Program-made: the position numbers and the translations under genes
Shown here: positions 8,862 through 17,866 of the stretch, piece by piece
Layout: each line of letters opens with the position of its first letter
Numbering within the stretch: the first letter of the stretch is position 1
From: Pseudonocardia sp. MH-G8
Lineage (GTDB): Bacteria > Actinomycetota > Actinomycetes > Mycobacteriales > Pseudonocardiaceae
Direction of reading: 5' to 3'
Assembly: GCF_002262885.1 (NCBI RefSeq)
Contig: NZ_NKYF01000019.1
Coordinates: forward strand, 107,336-171,335
DNA: 64,000 nt
The notes under the pieces: model-generated
Databases searched by the model: none
What the model saw: only the letters and a program-made list of their open reading frames with translations
Told to the model about the DNA's origin: nothing

Positions 8862-10347
8862 GCTCGGTCTTCCTCCTTCTCGAACGGGCGGCGGCGCGCA
8901 GCCGCGGGCCGGCGACGGCGAGCACGCTCAGGGCGAGCAGCGCGAGCGCGATGGGGCTGGTCAGGATGCCGTTCGCGCCGTCGATGAGCAGCGCGCGCCG
9001 CAGGTTGCTCTCCGCGAGCGGGCCGAGGATGAGCCCGAGCACCATCGGGCCCGCCGGGAAGCCGAACCGGCGCATCCCGAGCCCGAGAACCCCGAACACG
9101 AGCATGAGAGCGACGTCGAACGGGTTGTTCTGGACGGCGAACGTCCCGACCATGCAGAACGTGATGATCACGGCCCACAGGTAGCGCTGCGGGAGCGCGA
9201 GCAGCTTCACCACACCCTGCAGCCGCAGCAGGCTGAGGCCGAGGGTCACCGCGGTGGCCACCAGCATGATCGTCGCCAGGCTGAACACCAGGTCCGGGGA
9301 GTTGACGAACAGCGACGGGCCCGGCTGCAGGCCCCAGATGATCATCGATCCGAGCATCACCGCCATCACCGAGTCGCCGGGAACGCCGAGGGCGAGGGTG
9401 GTCGTGACGGACCCGCCCATCGTCGCGGTGCTGGCGGTGTCGGGCGCGGCCAGCCCTTCGAGGGAGCCCTTGCCGAACTTCTCCGGGTGCTTCGACGCGC
9501 GCCGCGCCTGGTCCCACGCGATGACGCCGGCGATGTCGCCACCCGCCGCCGGGATCACCCCGACGACCGCGCCGACCCCCGCGCCGATCGCGGCGGGTCT
9601 GCGCAGCTCGCGGCGTTCGCTGCGGCTGGGCCACCAGCTGCCGAGCTGGGTGATCAGGGCCGGGCGGGCGCCGCGCCGGGCGCAGACGATCTGGTTGAAC
9701 ACCTCGGCGATGCCGAACAGGCCGACGATCGCCGCGATGAACGGGATGCCGCTCGACAGCTCGGGCAGGCCGAGCGTGAAGCGTTGGTCCCCCGTGATCG
9801 GGTCGCGCCCGACCGTCCCGAGCAGCAGCCCGACCACTCCGGCGACCAGGCCCTTGGCGACCTTCTCCCCGGAGACGCCCACCATCATCGTCAGCCCGAA
9901 CACGACCAGCGCGAACATCTCGGCCGGGCCGAACTGCAGCGCGATCCCCGCCAGCGGCTGGGCCGCGAAGATCAGGATGAGGATGCCGACGACCGACCCG
10001 AACGCGGACACGAGCGCGGAGCTGGTCAGCGCGACGCCTGCGCGGCCCTGCTTGGCGAGGGGGTAGCCGTCGAACGTAGTGGCGATGGACGCCGGGGTAC
10101 CGGGCGTATTGATCAGGATCGCCGGCACCCGGTCGCCGAACTGGGCGGCCACGTAGATCGCGAGCAGCACCGAGAGGCCCTGCAGCGGTTCGAGGGTGAG
10201 TGTGAAGCCGGCGGCGAGCGCGACGGCCATGGTGGCGGTCACGCCCGGGATGGCGCCGACGAGCGTGCCGAGCAGCACGCCGATCAGCAGGCAGAGCCCG
10301 ATCGTCGGGTCGAGCAGCGCGCCGACCCCGTCCAGCAGCGCGCTCAC
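8836..10347 (-). CDS. tctA: Tripartite tricarboxylate transporter large permease TctA
   Basis: A 503-residue membrane protein with about 11-12 hydrophobic segments, the normal size for TctA. It carries the duplicated glycine/proline signatures of the family, near residue 37 (GAIPGVTATMAVALAAG) and in the second half (GVIPAAGGDIAGVIAWDQARR), plus NTPGTPASIATTFDGYPLA. It forms the transport path in a secondary, ion-driven system fed by the extracytoplasmic binding protein TctC. GTG at 10347 overlaps the tctB stop codon by 4 nt. Substrates of the family are carboxylates; here a sugar acid is inferred from the enzymes in the operon. Confidence 0.92.
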   Translation of the reverse strand: MSALLDGVGALLDPTIGLCLLIGVLLGTLVGAIPGVTATMAVALAAGFTLTLEPLQGLSVLLAIYVAAQFGDRVPAILINTPGTPASIATTFDGYPLAKQGRAGVALTSSALVSAFGSVVGILILIFAAQPLAGIALQFGPAEMFALVVFGLTMMVGVSGEKVAKGLVAGVVGLLLGTVGRDPITGDQRFTLGLPELSSGIPFIAAIVGLFGIAEVFNQIVCARRGARPALITQLGSWWPSRSERRELRRPAAIGAGVGAVVGVIPAAGGDIAGVIAWDQARRASKHPEKFGKGSLEGLAAPDTASTATMGGSVTTTLALGVPGDSVMAVMLGSMIIWGLQPGPSLFVNSPDLVFSLATIMLVATAVTLGLSLLRLQGVVKLLALPQRYLWAVIITFCMVGTFAVQNNPFDVALMLVFGVLGLGMRRFGFPAGPMVLGLILGPLAESNLRRALLIDGANGILTSPIALALLALSVLAVAGPRLRAAARSRRRKTERDRDPVAG

Positions 10348-10841
10348 AGCGGCACCTGCAGCAGCAGCCCGAAGATCACGTACAGCAGGCCGGTGGTGAG
10401 CAGCGGGAACACCAGGAGCGCCCGGATGCCGCGGCCTCCGGTCACGAACACCAGCCCGGCGATCAGCGGCACCGTGACGACCAGGAAGTGCAGCTGGTAC
10501 CAGGCCGCGCCGTAGCCGACGATCAGCGCGAGCACCGCGATCAGCTGAGCGACCCCGTGACCGCTCGCCGGCTCCTCCTCGGGAGCCGACGGCCTCGTCA
10601 GCCCCAGCGTCGCGAGCGCGACGGCGCCGACGATCAGCGCGACGCCCAGCACGGTGGGCCACCATTGCGGCCCGAGCTCGCTCTCGTGCGCCGCGACGAT
10701 CGTCGAGCGCGCGAGCAGCACGCCGATCCCGGCGGCCAGCACCACCGCTGCGGCCCCCAGCTCCCGCACCCGAGAGGCGGCCAACGCGGGGGGAGCCGCT
10801 TCCGCCTCCGGGGCCGACTCCTGCTCGGTGATCCCGGACAT
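10344..10841 (-). CDS. tctB: Tripartite tricarboxylate transporter small permease TctB
   Basis: A 165-residue protein with four predicted membrane segments (for example AAAVVLAAGIGVLLARS, VLGVALIVGAVALATLGL, LIAVLALIVGYGAAWYQL and the C-terminal VFPLLTTGLLYVIFGLLL), the usual TctB layout. An acidic cytoplasmic tail of about 25 residues precedes the first segment. The ATG at 10841 shares one base with the tctC stop, and its own stop overlaps the tctA start by 4 nt. The small permease is required with TctA for transport, but its precise role is not known. Confidence 0.88.
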   Translation of the reverse strand: MSGITEQESAPEAEAAPPALAASRVRELGAAAVVLAAGIGVLLARSTIVAAHESELGPQWWPTVLGVALIVGAVALATLGLTRPSAPEEEPASGHGVAQLIAVLALIVGYGAAWYQLHFLVVTVPLIAGLVFVTGGRGIRALLVFPLLTTGLLYVIFGLLLQVPL

Positions 10842-11824
10842 CACGGCGCCTCGGACAGGGCGGCGAACCGCTCGCTCTCCGCCCGGACGAACTCGGTGGT
10901 CTCGGCAGCGGAGCGGTACAGCGGGATGTTCCCGCCGGACGTGATCAGCTCGACGAACGGCTGCGACTCGGCCGCCGTCCGCACGGCCGCCTCGAGCGCG
11001 GTGGCCGCCTCCTGCGGGAGCCCGGCCGGCGCGGCGACCACGGCCCAGCTGCCGGTCACCACGTCGATGCCCTGCTCGACAGCCGTCGGGACGTCGGGCA
11101 GTGCCGGGGCCCGCTCCTCGGTGAAGGTGGCCAGCACGCGCAGCCTGCCGTCCGTGTGGGCGGGCGAGGTCTCCCCGATACCCGCGACGACGGCGTCGAC
11201 CTGCCCACCGATCGCGGCGGTGATGCCCGGCGCGGCACCCTCGAAGGGCACGCCCTGGAACTGCACGCCGGCGGCCTCGCCCAGCTGCTGGGCGCCTGCC
11301 TCCCAGATCGAACCGGGTCCGGCGTTGGCCACCGTGACCGTTGCCGGGGCGGCCTGCGCTGCGGCGACCAGGTCCGCGAGCGTCTGGTGCGGGCTGTCCG
11401 CGGGCACGGCGACGGTGCCGGGCTGCGAGTTGGCCTGGCCGAGGAAGTCGTAGGCGGCGGGGTCGACCGCGTATCCCTGGTGGGCGAGCATGGCGACCTC
11501 GACCGGGAACACCGCGATGTTGTAGCCGTCGGGCTCCAGGCCGGCGACGTGCTGCATGCCCACCGACCCTGCGCCGCCCGGCCGGTTCTCCACCACGATG
11601 GAGACGCCGAGGGCGCTCTCCATCTCGGCGGCCAGCGTGCGGGCGGTGAGATCGGTGGCCCCTCCCGCCGACGTGGGCGTGAAGAACGTGATCGTGTCGC
11701 TCGGGAACGCCTCGCCTGCGTTCCCGCCGCCCGACCGATCGGCGCAGCCGACCAGTGCGGCACCGGCCGCGACGGCCGTGACCGCGACGGCGACGAGTCG
11801 GGATCGCCGGATCCAACCGGACAT
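10841..11824 (-). CDS. tctC: Tripartite tricarboxylate transporter substrate-binding lipoprotein TctC
   Basis: A 327-residue extracytoplasmic solute receptor of the Bug/TctC type. It starts with a lipoprotein signal: basic residues, a hydrophobic core and a lipobox ending LVGC with C27. The mature part shows ITFFTPTSAGGATDLTARTLA and IVVENRPGGAGSVGM, the two ligand-binding loops of the family. GGGAGGA precedes the ATG at 11824 by 7 nt. An in-frame start further upstream exists but lacks a ribosome-binding site and would destroy the signal peptide. It is the first gene of the eight-gene operon ending at 5064. Confidence 0.93.
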   Translation of the reverse strand: MSGWIRRSRLVAVAVTAVAAGAALVGCADRSGGGNAGEAFPSDTITFFTPTSAGGATDLTARTLAAEMESALGVSIVVENRPGGAGSVGMQHVAGLEPDGYNIAVFPVEVAMLAHQGYAVDPAAYDFLGQANSQPGTVAVPADSPHQTLADLVAAAQAAPATVTVANAGPGSIWEAGAQQLGEAAGVQFQGVPFEGAAPGITAAIGGQVDAVVAGIGETSPAHTDGRLRVLATFTEERAPALPDVPTAVEQGIDVVTGSWAVVAAPAGLPQEAATALEAAVRTAAESQPFVELITSGGNIPLYRSAAETTEFVRAESERFAALSEAP

Positions 11825-11846
11825 CTTCGTCCTCCCAGTGGAGATT

Positions 11847-11871
11847 GTTGCAGTAGATGCAACGCTGTTGC
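11847..11871. promoter_or_regulatory. Operator-like palindrome in the tct/kdgK operon leader
   Basis: GTTGCA-N5-TGCAAC (11847-11863) is a perfect inverted repeat, and a third half-site GTTGC follows after 3 nt (to 11871), giving overlapping palindromes. It lies between the tctC ribosome-binding site and a possible -10 hexamer TAAGGT on the minus strand (11881-11886), where a bound repressor would block transcription. The IclR protein of the same operon is the natural candidate. Confidence 0.6.
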
Positions 11872-12033
11872 GTTGGAAGGACCTTAAAGGCCTGCCCATA
11901 TGGAGACAAAGCCCGTGTGACCGACGTGGCACCGGCCGGGCGAGCCCGGACTCCGTGGGGCCTGGTCGTACTGTTCGTCCTCGATCCGTCAGGCACCGGT
12001 CGAGGGTCTGTCGAGAGACGTGTCAGGGACCTG

Positions 12034-12828
12034 TCAGGCCGAGCCCAGCGACCCCGTGGCCAGGATCCCGCCGTCCACGCGCACGGTCTCGCCGGTGATC
12101 CAGGACGCCGCGTCGGAGACGAGGAACGCGACCAGGCCGGCCACGTCCTCCGGGGTCCCGAGCCGCTTCATCGGGTAGGCGGCGCTCACCTTCTCCTCGC
12201 CCTCGGCGTACAGGGCCGTGGCGAACGTGGTCTTGACGATCGCGGGGGCCACGGCGTTGACGCGGATCGAGGGCCCGAGCTGCCACGCCAGCTCCTCGGT
12301 GAGCCGGATGAGCGCCGCCTTGGACGCGCCGTAGGCGGGGATCACGCCCGACGACCGGATGCCGGCCACGGACGCGATGTTGACCACCGCGCCGCCGTGC
12401 TCGCCCATCCAGGCCTTGTGGGCGAGCTGCACGAACCCCAGCGCGGCGACGACGTTCGTGTCGAAGGTCTTGCGGACGGCATCGAGGTCGGCGTCCATGA
12501 GCGCGCCGTAGGTGGGGTTGATCCCGGTGTTGTTCACCAGGATCGCGAGATTGCCGAACCGCTCGACGGTGCGGGTGACCGCTTCCTCGCGCGCGTCGGC
12601 GGAGCCGGCGTTGCCGGGCAGCGCCAGCACCCGGTCCGCGTCGGCGGCGGCCGCGAGCCGCTCGGCCGCAGCGGCGAGCTCGTCCGGCTTGCGGGCGGTG
12701 ATCGTGACCGAGGCACCCCTGGCCAGCAGCTGCGCGGCGATGGCGAAGCCGATGCCCCGGCTCGCGCCGGTGACGAGGGCGGCGCGGCCGGTGAGATCCT
12801 GGGGGTGGGCGGCGGTGATGTCGGTCAT
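12034..12828 (-). CDS. Short-chain dehydrogenase/reductase (FabG-like)
   Basis: A 264-residue classical SDR. The NAD(P)-binding TGASRGIG is at residues 20-27, NNTG at 99-102, and the catalytic Ser-Tyr-Lys set is S153, Y166 and K170 (YGASK). The C-terminal VDGG motif is present. It is FabG-like, but the substrate cannot be stated. On the minus strand TAGGGT (12835-12840) ends 6 nt before the ATG, so the mRNA is probably leaderless. It is transcribed away from the ABC-F gene and ends about 210 nt from the start of the tct operon; that gap holds the tct promoter and no gene. Confidence 0.88.
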   Translation of the reverse strand: MTDITAAHPQDLTGRAALVTGASRGIGFAIAAQLLARGASVTITARKPDELAAAAERLAAAADADRVLALPGNAGSADAREEAVTRTVERFGNLAILVNNTGINPTYGALMDADLDAVRKTFDTNVVAALGFVQLAHKAWMGEHGGAVVNIASVAGIRSSGVIPAYGASKAALIRLTEELAWQLGPSIRVNAVAPAIVKTTFATALYAEGEEKVSAAYPMKRLGTPEDVAGLVAFLVSDAASWITGETVRVDGGILATGSLGSA

Positions 12829-12834
12829 GTCCGG

Positions 12835-12840
12835 ACCCTA
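12835..12840 (-). promoter_or_regulatory. -10 element for a leaderless SDR transcript
   Basis: On the minus strand TAGGGT is followed by 6 nt and then the ATG at 12828, with no room for a ribosome-binding site. Confidence 0.6.
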
Positions 12841-12867
12841 CTGTCGGAATCCACTCGCGCCGGTCGG

Positions 12868-12873
12868 TAGTCT
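12868..12873 (+). promoter_or_regulatory. -10 element for the ABC-F leader transcript
   Basis: TAGTCT ends 7 nt before a GTG at 12881 that opens a seven-codon reading frame. The transcript should start at or next to that GTG, about 80 nt before the ABC-F start codon. Confidence 0.6.
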
Positions 12874-12880
12874 GGAACCC

Positions 12881-12904
12881 GTGATCGTGGTCCGGATCGA
12901 GTAG
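12881..12904 (+). CDS. Putative leaderless leader peptide VIVVRIE
   Basis: GTG at 12881-12883 followed by six codons and TAG at 12902-12904 would encode Val(Met)-Ile-Val-Val-Arg-Ile-Glu. It begins exactly where a leaderless transcript from the TAGTCT at 12868 should begin. Codons 4-7 lie in the 5' arm of a 10-bp RNA stem whose 3' arm is just before the ribosome-binding site of the ABC-F gene. That geometry is that of a translation-controlled attenuator. The peptide itself is not recognised; reality depends on conservation in related genomes. Confidence 0.45.
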   Translation: MIVVRIE

Positions 12905-12942
12905 CGCGGCGGCTGTGTGCCGCCCCTGTCGATCGTTCGGAC
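12890..12942 (+). promoter_or_regulatory. Nested RNA stem in the ABC-F leader (candidate attenuator)
   Basis: GTCCGGATCG (12890-12899) pairs with CGATC (12930-12934) plus CGGAC (12938-12942), leaving a 3-nt bulge. Inside lies a perfect 6-bp hairpin, GGCGGC-TGTGT-GCCGCC (12908-12924). The outer stem overlaps the end of the leader peptide and ends 5 nt before GGAG (12948-12951), the ribosome-binding site of the ABC-F gene. No U-tract is seen, so control of translation or Rho access is more likely than intrinsic termination. Confidence 0.5.
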
Positions 12943-12959
12943 GTCCTGGAGTTCTTCTC

Positions 12960-14582
<1,623 letters not shown>

Positions 14583-14904
14583 TCGGGCGATTCGTCCGGC
14601 GTGTCGGGCCACCCGATCGGGCTGACATCGGCAGTGCCCCTGCGTGTCGGCGAGCCGCACGGAAGGTCACGCGTCACCGCTCTCGGCTCCTGGGGTGACT
14701 CACAGGTGGCGACGGGGTGACATCGGGGTGTGCGGGACGAGTCAATGATCACCCGTACGCGTGATCCATTTGGCCGAACCGTTCACCGATCACCGAGTGG
14801 ATCTCCTGGCACGGGGTAATCCCGTGGACGATCATTGCCGCACCGGGGGGAGCCGGAAACGATCTGCCTGCGGTCGACGCAGGTGGGCGAAGGAGATCAT
14901 GGTC
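14583..14904. other. Gene-free interval between ABC-F and HTH genes
   Basis: No convincing gene is seen. Two inverted repeats stand out: GATCAC-N8-GTGATC at 14747-14766, and CACGGG-GTAAT-CCCGTG at 14810-14826, the latter about 80 nt upstream of the HTH gene start. Either could be an operator or a weak terminator for the ABC-F gene; neither has a T-tract. Confidence 0.4.
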
Positions 14905-15126
14905 ATGGCCGACCTCAAGAAGGGGGCCCGGATCACGGGCACCCAGCGCGACAAGCTCGCCACCGACCTGAAGAAGAAGTACGAGAAGGGCGCCAGCATC
15001 CGCGCCCTCGCGGAGCAGACCGGCCGGTCCTACGGGTTCGTGCACCGGGTGCTCTCGGAGACGGGTGTGACGTTGCGCGGGCGCGGTGGCGCCACCCGCA
15101 CGAAGAAGGTGGCCCCGAAGAAGTAG
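14905..15126 (+). CDS. Small conserved helix-turn-helix protein (Rv1473A-like)
   Basis: A 73-residue basic protein with a central helix-turn-helix (ASIRALAEQTGRSYGFVHRV, about residues 30-49) followed by a glycine/arginine stretch (LRGRGGATRTKK) and a lysine tail. Small proteins of this pattern are widespread in actinobacteria. Position next to the ABC-F gene matches Rv1473A of M. tuberculosis. AGGAGA at 14891-14896 is 8 nt from the ATG at 14905; the earlier ATG at 14899 is too close to it. It probably binds DNA, but targets are unknown. A GC-rich palindrome at 15141-15155 follows the stop and may end the transcript. Confidence 0.82.
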   Translation: MADLKKGARITGTQRDKLATDLKKKYEKGASIRALAEQTGRSYGFVHRVLSETGVTLRGRGGATRTKKVAPKK

Positions 15127-15140
15127 CCCCGCGGGGCGGC

Positions 15141-15155
15141 CGGCCCCGGGGCCGG
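15141..15155 (+). terminator. GC-rich hairpin after the HTH gene
   Basis: CGGCCCC-GGGGCCG is a near loop-free palindrome located 15-30 nt after the TAG of the HTH gene and just before the next promoter. There is no T-tract, so it is a weak terminator call. Confidence 0.3.
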
Positions 15156-15168
15156 TGCCGCTCCGGGT

Positions 15169-15174
15169 TAGCCT
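15169..15174 (+). promoter_or_regulatory. -10 element for a leaderless enoyl-CoA hydratase transcript
   Basis: TAGCCT is followed by 7 nt and the ATG at 15182. No ribosome-binding site is present, so this hexamer also decides the start codon. Confidence 0.65.
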
Positions 15175-15181
15175 GCCGGTC

Positions 15182-15985
15182 ATGACGACGGCGACGGTCG
15201 ATCCGGAGCTCCTGCAACGCGGCGGGCTGACGCTCGACGTCGACGGGCCACGAGCGACCATCACGCTCGCTCGTCCCGAGGTGCTCAACGCGCAGACCCC
15301 GCCGACGTGGGAGGCGTTCCGGACGATCGGGGAGGCGTTGCCCGAGCAGGTCCGGGTCGTCGTGGTGCGCGGTGCCGGCCGGGCCTTCTCCGCCGGGCTC
15401 GACCGCCGGTTCTTCGCCGCGCAGGAGGTCGAGGGTGCCCCGGGTCTGTCGGCGATCGCGGCACTGCCCGACGACGACGCCGACGCCACCATCGCGGGCT
15501 TCCAGCTGGGCTTCTCGTGGCTGCGTGAGCCGGGGCGGGTCACCGTCGCCGCGGTGCAGGGGCACGCCATCGGCGCCGGGTTCCAGCTCGCGCTGTCCTG
15601 CGACCTGCGCGTGGTCGCCGACGACGTGCAGTTCTGCATGGCGGAGCCGGGGCTGGGCATCGTCCCCGACCTGGGCGGCACCTACCCGCTCGTGCACGCC
15701 GTGGGCTACGCGCGCGCCGTGGAGATCTGCCTGTCCGGGCGCCGGATCGGCGCGGAGGAAGCCGTGGCCACGGGGCTCGCGCTGCGCGCCGTGCCGACCG
15801 CCGAGCTGGACGACGCGGTCGACGCGCTCGCGGCCTCGCTGGTCGTCGCGCCCCCGAAGGCGGCGACCGAGACCCTCGCACTGCTCGCCGGTGTCGCCGA
15901 GGGTGCCGATCCCGCCGCGGCGCTGGCCGCCGAGCGCGCCGCGCAACTGCGCAGGCTCCGTTCACTCGCCGCCGGCGAGGGCTGA
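15182..15985 (+). CDS. Enoyl-CoA hydratase/isomerase family protein
   Basis: A 267-residue crotonase-fold protein. The first oxyanion-hole block is GAGRAFSAGLDRRFF (~64-78) and the second is GHAIGAGFQLALSCDLRVVADD (~126-147). The AEPGLGIVPDLGG segment (~154-166) is where the second catalytic glutamate of hydratases lies, but here the acidic position is replaced by Asp in PDLGG, so hydratase versus isomerase activity is uncertain. It would act on acyl-CoA thioesters. M. tuberculosis has echA12 (Rv1472) beside the ABC-F gene, so this is a conserved neighbour in changed order. Confidence 0.87.
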   Translation: MTTATVDPELLQRGGLTLDVDGPRATITLARPEVLNAQTPPTWEAFRTIGEALPEQVRVVVVRGAGRAFSAGLDRRFFAAQEVEGAPGLSAIAALPDDDADATIAGFQLGFSWLREPGRVTVAAVQGHAIGAGFQLALSCDLRVVADDVQFCMAEPGLGIVPDLGGTYPLVHAVGYARAVEICLSGRRIGAEEAVATGLALRAVPTAELDDAVDALAASLVVAPPKAATETLALLAGVAEGADPAAALAAERAAQLRRLRSLAAGEG

Positions 15986-15990
15986 GCGCC

Positions 15991-16060
15991 GTCATGATCG
16001 GCAGGAGTGGTGTGAGGGCGTCAGATTTGTCGCCGCGGCACCACTTTCGCTGATCATGAC
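15991..16060. repeat. Long imperfect inverted repeat between echA-like gene and amidase gene
   Basis: Two 22-nt arms (15991-16012 and 16039-16060) are complementary at 18 positions and enclose a 26-nt loop. The outer 9 nt (GTCATGATC / GATCATGAC) and inner 6 nt (GTGGTG / CACCAC) are perfect. It begins 6 nt after the stop codon of the hydratase gene. It may be a hairpin terminator or a short palindromic mobile repeat. No second copy is present in the window. Confidence 0.6.
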
Positions 16061-16106
16061 CGCTCGCGTTCCGGAACGCGGCCCGGTTTCATGGTCAGGT
16101 CGACGT

Positions 16107-16138
16107 CAGGGCTGTCGCCGCGAGCTTTCACAGCCCTG
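16107..16138. terminator. Bidirectional hairpin between converging genes
   Basis: CAGGGCTGT and ACAGCCCTG form perfect 9-bp arms around a 14-nt loop, 17 nt beyond the amidase stop codon and between two converging genes. It lacks a clear T-tract. Confidence 0.5.
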
Positions 16139-16155
16139 GTGCCGATGTGACCACG

Positions 16156-17721
16156 TCACCAGGTGCCGACGACGGTGCCGTTCGTCGCGCGGGATCGAGC
16201 CGGCGGCGCCGGGAATCCGCCGACGGCCCGTTCGTAGGCGTGGGCCACGCGCAGCACCGTCGCATCGGCGAAGTGCTTCCCGATGATCATCATTCCGACG
16301 GGCAGGCCGTCGACGGGGCCGGCGGGCACCGAGCACGCCGGGTGGCCCGTCACGTCGGTGACGCACGTGTTGGTGATCATCTCCAGGGCCCGGGGGATCA
16401 CCTCCTCGCGCGGGGCGTCCGGCTGCGGCAGCACCGTGGCGCGCAGCGGCAGCGTCGGCATGACGAGCACGTCGTAGCGCTCCAGGGCCTCGTCGTAGGC
16501 CGAGCGCAGCCGCGGCACCAGGTTGCGCGCCATCGCGTAGTGGCGGCCGTGGTGGCGGTCGACCGCGTACCGGCCGGCCAGCAGCACGAGCTTCACGGTC
16601 TCGGAGAACCGGCTGCCGTCGGCGCGCCACCGGCTGCCGTAGTGCGCCATGACCTCCGGGTCGTAGGCGCCCTCCCAGTTCATGCCGTAGCCGTTGCCGT
16701 CGACCATCTGGGCCATGGCGCCCTCGGTGGCGATCACGTCCCAGATCCGCGCGCCGTGGACGTGCCAGGGGATCGAGACCTCCTCGGCGGTGAGCCCGGC
16801 GTCGCGCAGGACGTCGACCCCGGCGCGCACCGCCGCGTCGACCTGCGGCTCGGAGTTCGGGTGCCCGAAGCCCTCCGCCACCACGCCGACCCGCAGGCCC
16901 TCCGCGCCGCGGGCGAGCGCGCCGACGTAGTCGTCGGGCACCAGGTCGCCGGGCTGGCGGGGGTCGAGGCCGTCCGCTCCGGCGACGACCGACAGCACGA
17001 GGGCCGCATCCGCCACGGTGCGGGTGATCGGGCCGAGGTGGTCGATGGTCTGCTCGATGGGGAAGGCGCCGGTGTAGGGCACCAGCCCGTGCGTGGGCTT
17101 GTGCCCGACGGTGCCGCTGTAGGCCGACGGGATGCGCACCGACCCGCCCTGGTCGCCGCCCATGGCGACGTCGACGACCCCGCCCGCGACCAGTGCCGCG
17201 CTCCCCGACGACGACCCGCCCGCCGAGCGGCGCTCGTCCCACGGGTTGCGCACCGGCCCGGGACGCGAGGTGTGCGAGCCGCCGGAGAAGCAGAGGTCCT
17301 CGCAGACGGCCTTGCCCGCGATCGTCGCGCCCGCGGCGAGCAGCCGCGAGACGACGGTGGCGTCGCGCAGCGGGACGTGGCCCTCCAGGTACAGCGAGCC
17401 GTTCATCATCGGCACGCCCGCGACGGCGGTGTTGTCCTTGATCGCGACGGTGCGGCCGGCGAGCGGGCCGTGGCCGCCCTCGGTGATCGCGGTGGTGACG
17501 TACCAGGCGCCGTAGGGGTTGTCGGCGCCGTCGGGGCGCTGCCAGGCGCGTTCGGGAGCGGTCGGGGCCGATGCGGCGTACAGCTGCTCGACCGCGTCCC
17601 ACGAGGCCAGCAGCCCGTCGACGAACGGGCTGAACGAGGTGACGTCGGCATCGGAGAGGCCGAGGCCGTAGCGCTCGGCGACGGCGCGGATCGCGGCCGG
17701 GTCCGGTGGGTCCACGGGCAT
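16156..17721 (-). CDS. Amidase signature family enzyme (enantioselective-amidase type)
   Basis: A 521-residue amidase. The Ser-cisSer-Lys triad is visible: K95 in VAIKDNT, S170 in AGGSSSGSA and S194 in GGDQGGSVRIP. This spacing is the same, shifted by one, as in the Rhodococcus enantioselective amidase (K96, S171, S195) that works after nitrile hydratase. It would hydrolyse a carboxamide to acid and ammonia. No nitrile hydratase genes are nearby. AGGAGG lies 8 nt before the ATG at 17721; the longer upstream frame is rejected. It converges on the hydratase gene and is divergent from the ABC exporter gene. Confidence 0.9.
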   Translation of the reverse strand: MPVDPPDPAAIRAVAERYGLGLSDADVTSFSPFVDGLLASWDAVEQLYAASAPTAPERAWQRPDGADNPYGAWYVTTAITEGGHGPLAGRTVAIKDNTAVAGVPMMNGSLYLEGHVPLRDATVVSRLLAAGATIAGKAVCEDLCFSGGSHTSRPGPVRNPWDERRSAGGSSSGSAALVAGGVVDVAMGGDQGGSVRIPSAYSGTVGHKPTHGLVPYTGAFPIEQTIDHLGPITRTVADAALVLSVVAGADGLDPRQPGDLVPDDYVGALARGAEGLRVGVVAEGFGHPNSEPQVDAAVRAGVDVLRDAGLTAEEVSIPWHVHGARIWDVIATEGAMAQMVDGNGYGMNWEGAYDPEVMAHYGSRWRADGSRFSETVKLVLLAGRYAVDRHHGRHYAMARNLVPRLRSAYDEALERYDVLVMPTLPLRATVLPQPDAPREEVIPRALEMITNTCVTDVTGHPACSVPAGPVDGLPVGMMIIGKHFADATVLRVAHAYERAVGGFPAPPARSRATNGTVVGTW

Positions 17722-17866
17722 GTCCGGCCTCCTCGTCGACGCGTCCGACGACCGTAGCGAGCACAGCGGCGGCCGGGCAACGGCTCGGGAGCAGGTCCCG
17801 GGAGTAAAGGCGCCGGCCCGCGTGTTGGATGCAGGGTTGCAACGGTGTAAGTGAAGGGGGCCGCGG

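Noticed and set aside
17824..17843. GTTGCAAC palindrome upstream of the ABC exporter, similar to the tct operator
   Set aside because: Only 8 bp are symmetrical and the flanks differ, so a shared IclR site is not supported.
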